Positions 16,196 to 22,498 of a stretch of DNA of 22,498 nucleotides are shown here, in pieces (within the stretch, counting starts at the first letter, position 1; each line of letters begins with the position of its first letter). A program made the translations under genes and the position numbers. The notes below the pieces were generated by a model. The model ran no database searches and had not been told where the DNA came from. It worked only from the letters and a program-made list of their open reading frames with translations. This DNA is from JANOQP01 sp044227705 (lineage in GTDB: Bacteria; Bacteroidota; Bacteroidia; Chitinophagales; Saprospiraceae), in assembly GCA_044227705.1 (NCBI GenBank), contig JBGAWE010000055.1:1-22498 (forward strand). Reading direction: 5' to 3'.

Positions 16196-18316
16196 TCACT
16201 TGCCCGTCAGCTCTTTGTGCAGCCGCTTCGCCTTGTAGACGTGCTCCAGTGCCGCCACGATGCCGCCCGCGTGGACGGCCACCGCGCGGTTGCGGCTGGG
16301 GTCGTAGATGTAGTTGCCCGGCAGGCTCTCCGTGTTTCCGTCGAAGATTAGGCCGATGGCCTCGCCCTTCGTGTTGATGACCGCCGAGCCGCTGTTGCCG
16401 CCGATGATGTCGTTCGTCGTGACGAAGTCGAGCGGCTTGTCGAGGATTTTCTGGTTCGGCTCCTGCCAGCGCTTGGGCAGGTTCCACGGGGCCTTCTTCT
16501 CGTGGCCGAAGTGGCGGTCGTACATCCCGTAGAAAGTGGTGCGGTAGATGGCCTCGGTGCCGTTGTACTCGTAGCCCTTCACCTGCCCGTCGTTGATGCG
16601 CAGCGAGAAGGTCGCGTCCGGCGGGATGGCGGTGCCGTAGCACTCGAACATGGTCTTCGCCAGCTTCGTCCGCAGGGTCGTGAGGCGGGCGTTGACGGAC
16701 TTCGACACATCGTTGGCCGCCGCGAAACGGGGGCGCGAGATGGCCGCCAGCTTGAGCATCGGGTCGCCGCAGGCCGCGATGGCGTCGGGGCCGCCATCGA
16801 TGAGGCGCTGCCGCTCGGCCTTGTCGTTGAGCTTCGTTTCTTTCATCAAAAAGGCGGCAGCGGCCTTCCAATCGCCCGATTTGGTCAGCGATTTGGCGGC
16901 CTTGATGAAGTTGTCGTCGCTGCCGAGGCGGCCTTCCGCCTCTTTCAGGAACATCATCAGGTAGCCCTCGTCGATGGTCTTGTTGAGGTCGTCGGCATCG
17001 CGGAGGATGTTGGTTTTCATGGCCTCGCTGGCTTTCGCGTCGCCCTTTTTCACCATCTCAGCATAGCCGACAAGCTGGTTCGCCCACGCAAAGGCATGGC
17101 CGCAGGAGAAGCTCGACGTCTGGAAACTGGCCATCTCTTTAAAATTTGCCCGCGACTCTGCGCGCGCCGCGCTGATGTCCTCCCAAACGGTGACCGGCTC
17201 GGCCTTCCCCTTTTCCCAAGTGCCGAGGCCGGCGGGACGCTCGGCGGCGCGGGCTTTGAATTCCTTCTCGAAAGCCTTGCGACGCGCCCAGAGGTAGGGG
17301 TCTTCCAGCCCCTTCTGCTCCCCTGCGATGGCCTCGACGGAGTTGGCGAGGCCGAAGATTTCGTTCAAAACCTCGTCCGACGGCTCCTTGTCGTACAACG
17401 ACTGGAGGACTTCCCGCCGGTCGCGCAGCAGTTGCAGTGCGAATGGGTTCGACAGGTCGCGGTCGTAGGCGAGGTCTGCCACCGTCCGCACACGGGCCGT
17501 CGAGCCGGGGTTGCCGATGACGAAAGTGGTCGTCCCCTCGTGCACGCCGTCGGGGTTGAACTTGAAGTAGTTGGCCCGAGTGTCGAGCGGCTTTCCGTTG
17601 TCGTAGACGCGGTAGAAGCTCATATCGAGGCAGTAGCGCGGGTAGCTGAAGTTGTCCGGCTCGCCGCCGAAGAGGCCCAGTTGCAGCTCGGGCATGAAGA
17701 CGAGGCGCACGTCGGTGTACCTTTTGAAACCGTAGAGCGCGTATTTGCCGCCACTGTAAAAGGTGAGCGTCTGGAGCTGGAGGCCTTCCCAGCCAGCCTT
17801 TTTCCCGTACTCCTCCTTGATGGCCTTGAACTCGGCCTCCCGCGCATCGACCTGGCCGGCCTCGCCCGCCTTGTTCATCGCCTTTTGGACGCGCTCGGTG
17901 ACGTCCTCGATTTTTTGGAGCTGGTCGACGAAATAGTCCTTCAGCGGCCGCTCGTCGGTGGCCTTTTTGGCGTAAAAGCCGTTCTCCGAAAAACCCTCGC
18001 CCGGCTTCTCAATGGCCGTCCCCGCGTCGCGGGCGCAGTGGTGGTTGGTCATCACGAGGCCCTCAGGCGAGACAAAACTGCCCGTGCAGCCCGGCAGCCG
18101 CACGGCCGACATCCTGACGAAGTCCATCCATTTCTGGTCGGGCTGGAAGTTGTAGGTCTGTTTCCAGTACTCGAAGGGCGGGTTGTCGAATGTCCACATC
18201 TTGCCGTTGTCGAAGCGGCCGGGGCGGACGGTGTCAGGGTCGAACGCCCGGTATTCCTGTGCGCCGAGCGCGGCGGCGAGAAAGGCGAATGCAAGGAGGA
18301 GTTTGAGCTTTTTCAT
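16196..18316 (-). CDS. S46 family dipeptidyl-peptidase (DPP7/DPP11 type)
   Basis: A 706-residue secreted peptidase: signal peptide MKKLKLLLAFAFLAAALGAQ, then the S46 triad. The histidine is His93 in TNHHC, the aspartate Asp231 in CLDMSFYRVY, and the serine Ser642 in IIGGNSGSAV. The position 18 residues after the serine, which sets S1 specificity, is Gly660 (IFDGN). From family knowledge Gly there goes with DPP7-like preference for hydrophobic residues, while Arg goes with DPP11 and Asp/Glu. The enzyme would release dipeptides from oligopeptide N-termini in the periplasm, for peptide nutrition. Length is normal (about 700). A TACTTTCG motif lies about 65 bases upstream. The long open frame on the opposite strand is a shadow. 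Confidence 0.93.
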   Translation of the reverse strand: MKKLKLLLAFAFLAAALGAQEYRAFDPDTVRPGRFDNGKMWTFDNPPFEYWKQTYNFQPDQKWMDFVRMSAVRLPGCTGSFVSPEGLVMTNHHCARDAGTAIEKPGEGFSENGFYAKKATDERPLKDYFVDQLQKIEDVTERVQKAMNKAGEAGQVDAREAEFKAIKEEYGKKAGWEGLQLQTLTFYSGGKYALYGFKRYTDVRLVFMPELQLGLFGGEPDNFSYPRYCLDMSFYRVYDNGKPLDTRANYFKFNPDGVHEGTTTFVIGNPGSTARVRTVADLAYDRDLSNPFALQLLRDRREVLQSLYDKEPSDEVLNEIFGLANSVEAIAGEQKGLEDPYLWARRKAFEKEFKARAAERPAGLGTWEKGKAEPVTVWEDISAARAESRANFKEMASFQTSSFSCGHAFAWANQLVGYAEMVKKGDAKASEAMKTNILRDADDLNKTIDEGYLMMFLKEAEGRLGSDDNFIKAAKSLTKSGDWKAAAAFLMKETKLNDKAERQRLIDGGPDAIAACGDPMLKLAAISRPRFAAANDVSKSVNARLTTLRTKLAKTMFECYGTAIPPDATFSLRINDGQVKGYEYNGTEAIYRTTFYGMYDRHFGHEKKAPWNLPKRWQEPNQKILDKPLDFVTTNDIIGGNSGSAVINTKGEAIGLIFDGNTESLPGNYIYDPSRNRAVAVHAGGIVAALEHVYKAKRLHKELTGK

Positions 18317-18334
18317 TTTTGTAAGTAATAATGA

Positions 18335-18848
18335 ATGAGTAAGTTGAAAAGGCTTAAAGCCAGTCTTCCAAAAAATCGGGCGAAAGTAGAAACCGGCCGG
18401 GCAGAAAACTGGAGGGCCGCCACGGCCTTCGGCGAACGACCCGGCAAAGGGTGCGAACGGCCGATGCGACGCCGACCGATTGCACCACCTATCAAATCAT
18501 CGTCACCGACTCGAACGGCTGCACCGCCTCCGACGAGCTGGCCATCCGCGTTTTGCCGTCGTTGAACAGCTACACGCCCAATGCCTTCACGCCCGACGGC
18601 GACGGGCTGAACGACTTTTTCACCCTCTTCGCCAACCCGAAACTCTTCTCCGAAATCGCGTTGCTGGCCATCTTCGACCGATGGGGCGAACTGGTTTTTA
18701 ACGGGAAAAACCTGCGCGTGAACACCGAATCCGACGGATGGGACGGCGATTTCAGGGTTCGGCTAACGCCAATGTCTGGAAGGCCAAAATCAGGCTTCTC
18801 TCCGGTGAAATGGCGGAAAAGCAGGGTTATGTCGCGATTGTCAGGTAG
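18335..18848 (+). pseudogene. decayed 3' end of a T9SS adhesin (PKD-like repeat plus gliding-motility C-terminal domain)
   Basis: The best part reads TYQIIVTDSNGCTASDELAI, then LPSLNSYTPNAFTPDGDGLN, ending the first frame near ESDGWDGDFR. That is the end of a PKD/Ig-like repeat followed by the gliding-motility-associated (type B, CHU_C) T9SS domain. The domain is completed in another frame, as ANVWKAKIRLLSGEMAEKQG to YVAIVR and a TAG at 18846-18848; one extra G in GGG (18755-18757) joins them. Upstream, from about 18390, ENWRAAT, then SANDPAK (18429-18449), then VRTADATPTDC (from 18451) read as one repeat if single-base indels near 18424-18430 and 18449-18451 are removed. There is no proper start or signal peptide. 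The rest of the gene is missing, and the remnant runs up to the S46 promoter. Confidence 0.7.
18381..18388 (-). promoter_or_regulatory. -7 promoter motif of the S46 peptidase gene
   Basis: TACTTTCG on the minus strand, followed by GCCC, lies about 65 bases before the peptidase ATG. It is nearly the same as the rpmH and rhomboid motifs. The -33 region is only T-rich (TTTT at 18408-18405), so this is moderate support. Confidence 0.5.
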
Positions 18849-19046
18849 CGCTTGGGGCCGAGCGGCGCGAGGGGCAACAAGCTTCCCGACAATCGAAAAG
18901 TCAGTCGCGCGGTCGGCGGTGCTTTTTTTTGAGAACATGGCAGGTAGGCCAGCGGCTTTCCTCCAATGCCGCCTATGCCCTATTTTCCTCGACCCAACTT
19001 ACCTTTGGCCAACCAACATTCCCCCAGCCGCCCATCCTTCAGAACA
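18849..19046. other. spacer between the adhesin remnant and the amidase gene
   Basis: No gene is visible in these 198 bases. An eight-T run (18921-18928) has no convincing stem before it. The only signal I can support is the -7 motif at 19000-19007. Confidence 0.5.
19000..19007 (+). promoter_or_regulatory. -7 promoter motif of the amidase gene
   Basis: TACCTTTG matches TAnnTTTG exactly and sits 39 bases before the ATG at 19047. No clear TTG is found 19 bases upstream. Confidence 0.5.
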
Positions 19047-20168
19047 ATGGACATCACCATCGAGCGCGACCTGCTCTCCTCCCACCGCAACCGCCCCGCC
19101 CTCGACGACGCGGCCGCCAACAGCATCCGCCAACTGAAGGGAATCGTCGCCCACTGGACGGCCAACGAGGGGAAGGGAGCCAACGCCCGCCGCAACCGCG
19201 ACTATTTCAACACCACCGACCGCTCGGCGAGCGCGCACTATGTCGTCGACGACCGCGAAATCGTGCAGTGCGTTCCTGATTGCGAGGTCGCGTGGCACGT
19301 CGGCGCGAAGCAGTACAAACCCGACGGCGACCGCATCCGCGAAGGCGATTTCAGTCCGAACTACTTCCTCGTCGGCTTTGAGATGTGCGTCAACTCCGAC
19401 GGCAATTGGAAGAAGACCTACGCCAACTCGGTCGCCCTCGCCGCTCACCTTTTGGCGAAATACCGGCTGACGACCGACATGCTCTACCGCCACTTCGACA
19501 TCACGGGAAAGGATTGCCCGAAAATGATGCTCGACGCGAAGCCCTGGGCCGATTTCAAAAAGGACATCTCAAAAAAGCTCGCCTCGCTCGCCACCGAGCG
19601 GCCCGTCGCCAGCGGCCGCGTGACGGAGGACGGGCTGAACGTCCGAAGTGGCGCGGGCAAGACCTTCGCCGTGAAGGACCGCCTGTCGCTCGACGAAACA
19701 GTCCAGATTTTTGAGAAAAAGAAGGGCTGGCTGCGCATCGGGAAAGGCCTTTGGGTCTATGGTGACTTCGTCGAGACCCTTTTTGAAAACCTCGAAAAAA
19801 CGGTCATTGAGAAGACTGGAGCCAACGTCCGCGCCGCGCCGAGCGGCGAGGGAAAATTGGTGGATGAGCTGGCCGTCGGCGCGCCGGTCACCGTTGTCGG
19901 CAAGTGGGGCAACTGGCTCCAAATCGGCCCCGATCGCTGGATTCACAGCTCTCTCGTCGGAAACCCGGCCCCTCCGGCCCCTGTTTTTCCGAAGGCGACG
20001 GTCGTCGGTACCGACTCGCTCAACGTGCGGAAAGGGCCCGCGACGAGCTTCCCCATCGTCAAAAAACTGGCCGTCGGGACGGTTGTCGAGTGGCTCGAAA
20101 CAAACGGGCAATGGGCACGAATCGGCGAGAACCAGTGGGCGTTTGCCGCGTTCCTGAAAAAGAATTGA
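19047..20168 (+). CDS. N-acetylmuramoyl-L-alanine amidase (Amidase_2) with three SH3-like repeats
   Basis: A 373-residue protein. Residues 1-175 are an Amidase_2 domain: IVAHWTAN with zinc ligand His36, SASAHYVVDD, VGFEM with the catalytic Glu, and YRHFDITGKDCP with ligands His149 and Cys157 (or Asp156). This class cleaves the MurNAc-L-alanine bond of peptidoglycan. Three bacterial SH3-like segments follow, each opening with a L/A-N-V-R motif: DGLNVRSGAG (195-204), GANVRAAPSG (258-267) and DSLNVRKGPA (323-332). The first codes for its own GLWVYGDFV end; the others end RWIHSSLV and QWAFAAFL. Surprisingly there is no signal peptide, at this ATG or at the upstream ATG of the same frame. Possible roles are muropeptide recycling, lysis-dependent release or non-Sec export. 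The LysM gene follows 123 bases downstream. Confidence 0.9.
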   Translation: MDITIERDLLSSHRNRPALDDAAANSIRQLKGIVAHWTANEGKGANARRNRDYFNTTDRSASAHYVVDDREIVQCVPDCEVAWHVGAKQYKPDGDRIREGDFSPNYFLVGFEMCVNSDGNWKKTYANSVALAAHLLAKYRLTTDMLYRHFDITGKDCPKMMLDAKPWADFKKDISKKLASLATERPVASGRVTEDGLNVRSGAGKTFAVKDRLSLDETVQIFEKKKGWLRIGKGLWVYGDFVETLFENLEKTVIEKTGANVRAAPSGEGKLVDELAVGAPVTVVGKWGNWLQIGPDRWIHSSLVGNPAPPAPVFPKATVVGTDSLNVRKGPATSFPIVKKLAVGTVVEWLETNGQWARIGENQWAFAAFLKKN

Positions 20169-20240
20169 AACAAGACGATATCCAAAGGACTGGAAATCAA
20201 TGGCTTGGGCGTTTTTTTGCCCCAGGCTTTGCTGAATCTG

Positions 20241-20272
20241 CCGCCCGAGCATTGTGAGCCGGGCTTTTCCTT
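20241..20272 (+). terminator. possible terminator after the amidase gene
   Basis: GCCCG and CGGGC form a 5-bp GC stem around a 12-base loop, followed by TTTTCCTTTT. A second imperfect stem with a T-rich loop (GGCTTGGGC ... GCCCCAGGC) precedes it near 20202-20227. The short stem and interrupted T-run make this weak; read-through to the LysM gene is possible. Confidence 0.35.
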
Positions 20273-20291
20273 TTCAAAAAAATCAACAACC

Positions 20292-22253
20292 ATGCGGAAC
20301 AGATTTCTCATCACCGTCATCGCCGGCCTTGTCGCGGCGGGCACCCTTCGGGCCGAGACGAAACTCTACCTCCTCTACGACAGCAAGTGCATGCAAAAGC
20401 ACGAAAGCTCCTACACGCGCGGCGGCATTGCGGCGGCGGACGAGGCACCGCTCGTGCAGTACGCCGTCCGGCCGAACGCGACGACGACGGCCTTCCTCGA
20501 AATGGAGGGCGACAAGCCCAAAACGATGGACAACCTGCCGAAGAACACCAAATCGTGCAGCGAAATCAAGTGGGACGACGATTTGCTCGAAGACATCAAC
20601 AAGGGCCGAACCGACCTCTTCCTCATCTGGAAATCGGGCAAAAACTATTCGGTGGCGGGTGTGGCGACGATGGCGCTGCTCAACCAAGCTGGCCAAGTCT
20701 ACAACTACCGCGACCGCGACTTCAACTTCCGCATCGACGGCGGCGCGGCCTTTCAGGAGGACAACCTCGCCGACCGCGAAAGCGACTATTTCGTGGTGAA
20801 ACAGGACTTTCTATACCGCGAGTGCGAGCCGGTCTGGGTGCTCAAGCGGGAGGCGAAGAAGGCCTGCGCGGCGTACACGATTTTCGAGTTCATCCCGCGA
20901 TACGGCATCGTGCAAGAGAACACGGGGGCCAACGCTCGCGAGCTGGCCGACAACCAGCTCAACCTCTTCAAAATCGACGGCGACGGCTTTCTCGACAAGA
21001 TGAAGGAGAACTGCGGCACCTCCGCCCCTACGGCCACGACTTATTCAACCTCAACGGTTTACGCCACCGAGGCAGATCGTCCCACTGCCGCCCCGGCAAC
21101 TCCTGTGACCTACAGTGTGATCGACGAGACGACCAACAAGGAATTGACCGCTGGAGGCGGATACCGGCCCGGAAACTGGGAGGCACGGCCGCAGGAATTT
21201 TCCACCATGACGACCGTCCCCGCGACGTGCAACCTGCCGGACAAGACCGGTTTCCACCTCGTCCAAAAGGGCGACAACCTCTATCGGATTGCGCGGCAGT
21301 ACGGCCTTTCAGTCGCCAACTTGAAAGCGATGAATGGGCTGAAAGGCGACGACATCTCGGCCTGTTCCTACCTCTCCATTGATGGGAACTCGGGCGGGGC
21401 GCGGCCGGTCGAGTCCAGTTTTTCGACTTTGAAAACTGCGGCACCTTCGAACACGATGACGGCGGGCGGTGGTGTTCGCTTCATTTCCTCCGCCGCGCCC
21501 GCCCCAGCGACCTATTCGACCGAAAAGCCCGCCTCCCATGTGGTGGAAAAAAGCACGGACGGCTGGCACGTCATCCAGCCCGGAGAGAACCTGACGCTCA
21601 TCGGCGCGGCCTACGGGCTGACGGCGACCGAGCTGGCCAGGCTCAACGGCATCGCGCGGAACTCCATCCTTTTCCCCGGCAACAAACTGCGCGTGGCCCC
21701 TGCCGCTGCCGAAGTCAATGCCGCCGCCCGGCCGGTGGTCTACTCGACGGAACCGACGGCGAAGACAACCGTCCAGTTCAACTCCAATCAGGGCGATTGC
21801 TACCACTCGGTCATCGAGGGCGACAACCTTTCGAAAATCGCCCGCACCTACGGCTACACCCTCGAAAGATTGATGCGGATGAACGGCATCACCGACGAGA
21901 AGCTCATGCTGCAGGTCGGTCAGCGGATTTTGGTCAACGACTGCGAGTGCCTCGGCAAATCAACCGCCGCCCCGGTGCAGGAAATGGCTCCAACCGTCCC
22001 CTCCTCCCCAAAGGGCGGTGTGGCCGTCCGCACGAGCTATTCGGTTGAGCCAATGGTCTATTCCACGCCGACGGCGACCGTCCCCGAGCGCACCGCGCCA
22101 AGCTCCGGCCGCCGGACGTACACGGTCATGGAGGGCGACACCTCGCCGCTCATCGCCAAGAAAAAGCACATGGACGTGGCCCGATTCCGCGAGATAAACC
22201 GCCTCGACGTCGGCGAGCAGCTTGTGCCGGGGCAAGTGGTGCTCGTCGAGTGA
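20292..22253 (+). CDS. secreted protein with four LysM domains
   Basis: A 653-residue protein with a signal peptide (MRNRFLITVIAGLVAAGTLRAE). An N-terminal region of about 250 residues (ETKLYLLYDSKCMQKHESSY ... FLDKMKENC) matches no family I recognise; it has several cysteines and a central FLIWKSGKNYSVAGVATMAL. Four LysM repeats follow near 319-363, 425-472, 504-552 and 608-653, each with the G-D/E-N/T-L...I-A...Y core, joined by Thr/Ala/Pro-rich linkers containing repeated V/T-Y-S-T motifs. LysM binds GlcNAc in peptidoglycan, so the protein is probably anchored to the cell wall in the periplasm. The start is the ATG giving the signal peptide; upstream codons are not protein-like. Its position after a peptidoglycan amidase fits a cell-wall role. 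It converges with the next gene. Confidence 0.9.
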   Translation: MRNRFLITVIAGLVAAGTLRAETKLYLLYDSKCMQKHESSYTRGGIAAADEAPLVQYAVRPNATTTAFLEMEGDKPKTMDNLPKNTKSCSEIKWDDDLLEDINKGRTDLFLIWKSGKNYSVAGVATMALLNQAGQVYNYRDRDFNFRIDGGAAFQEDNLADRESDYFVVKQDFLYRECEPVWVLKREAKKACAAYTIFEFIPRYGIVQENTGANARELADNQLNLFKIDGDGFLDKMKENCGTSAPTATTYSTSTVYATEADRPTAAPATPVTYSVIDETTNKELTAGGGYRPGNWEARPQEFSTMTTVPATCNLPDKTGFHLVQKGDNLYRIARQYGLSVANLKAMNGLKGDDISACSYLSIDGNSGGARPVESSFSTLKTAAPSNTMTAGGGVRFISSAAPAPATYSTEKPASHVVEKSTDGWHVIQPGENLTLIGAAYGLTATELARLNGIARNSILFPGNKLRVAPAAAEVNAAARPVVYSTEPTAKTTVQFNSNQGDCYHSVIEGDNLSKIARTYGYTLERLMRMNGITDEKLMLQVGQRILVNDCECLGKSTAAPVQEMAPTVPSSPKGGVAVRTSYSVEPMVYSTPTATVPERTAPSSGRRTYTVMEGDTSPLIAKKKHMDVARFREINRLDVGEQLVPGQVVLVE

Positions 22254-22263
22254 TGGCACCCCG

Positions 22264-22498
22264 TCAGTCAGCCGCAATCTCGCGGGCCACGCGGTCGGGG
22301 TCGTTGTTATAATGGTGCGAGCCAGGGATGGTGACGAACTGGACGTTGGGCCCCGGCGACTTCATCGCCTCCTTTAGCCCGACCCCCTCTTGGTCGCCGC
22401 GAATGACGCGAACGCGTGGCGAAGAAATAGTGGCCAGCTCGGCAACCACGTCATACGGCCCCGCGCCGCTGCCGATGTGCATCATCCCCGCGACGTGT
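22264..22498 (-). CDS. alpha/beta hydrolase, C-terminal part, VirJ/AcvB-like (partial)
   Basis: The reading frame enters from the right edge of the window and ends at the stop (22264-22266). About 77 residues are visible: HVAGMMHIGSGAGPYDVV, then PRVRVIRGDQEGVGL and VQFVTIPGSHHYNNDPDRVA. The strand-R-G-D-Q-E-G segment would carry the catalytic acid and G-S-H-H the catalytic His of an alpha/beta hydrolase. The I-P-G-x-H-H-x-x-x-D pattern recalls the C-terminal domain of VirJ/AcvB proteins, which are periplasmic in known cases. The internal ATG at 22485 is not taken as the start because the frame continues beyond it. The nucleophile region lies outside the window, so the family call is tentative. 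Confidence 0.6.
   Translation of the reverse strand, partial: HVAGMMHIGSGAGPYDVVAELATISSPRVRVIRGDQEGVGLKEAMKSPGPNVQFVTIPGSHHYNNDPDRVAREIAAD

Noticed and set aside
16502..18328. A 608-codon open frame on the plus strand
   Set aside because: It is the antisense shadow of the S46 peptidase, whose catalytic triad and signal peptide are all on the minus strand.
18921..18928. Eight-T run as an intrinsic terminator
   Set aside because: No stable GC-rich stem can be drawn directly before it.
19047..22253. Prophage lysis module
   Set aside because: No holin, tail, capsid or integrase gene accompanies the amidase; the LysM protein has a signal peptide and a host-like layout.

Overview
The window reads as a high-GC Bacteroidota genome, most like a Saprospiria or Chitinophagia-type bacterium. 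Four things point there. One large surface protein ends in a type A sorting domain of the type IX secretion system (T9SS). A second, broken gene ends in a gliding-motility-associated (type B) C-terminal domain. There is an S46 dipeptidyl-peptidase and a TonB-dependent receptor. Several genes are preceded by a TAnnTTTG/TAnnTTCG -7 motif, the Bacteroidota promoter signature. The genus cannot be fixed from the sequence.

Layout. 1-2507: a membrane-anchored patatin-like lipase. 2553-7482: a GMC flavoprotein dehydrogenase, its Tat-exported small subunit and a TonB-dependent receptor, closely spaced on one strand; the receptor's leader carries two tandem palindromes. 7557-8644: a TatD-family nuclease, then two serine tRNAs with a well-formed promoter and a strong terminator. 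8713-11774: a SprB-repeat T9SS surface protein with an apparent one-base frameshift near its start. 11804-13039: a long terminator hairpin directly abutting a SAM methyltransferase gene. 13042-14483 (minus strand): rpmH, rnpA and a rhomboid protease. 14690-16162: a predicted outer-membrane protein. 16196-18316 (minus strand): an S46 exopeptidase. 18335-18848: a decayed fragment of a PKD/gliding-domain adhesin. 19047-22253: a peptidoglycan amidase with three SH3-like repeats, then a secreted four-LysM protein. 22264 to the window end (minus strand): the C-terminus of an alpha/beta hydrolase that resembles the VirJ/AcvB family.

How the genes work together. The GMC/small-subunit pair forms a periplasmic sugar or alcohol dehydrogenase module next to a receptor that could import or sense a ligand. 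rpmH-rnpA is the conserved translation/RNA-processing pair. The amidase and LysM protein form a likely cell-wall module. The rest looks like ordinary chromosomal content. I did not find a phage, plasmid, CRISPR array, insertion sequence or recognisable defence system. The most notable points are the tandem palindromes in the receptor leader, the four-cysteine cluster in the GMC enzyme, the indel-ridden adhesin remnant (with a similar G-run indel in the SprB protein), and the terminator that ends three bases before a start codon.
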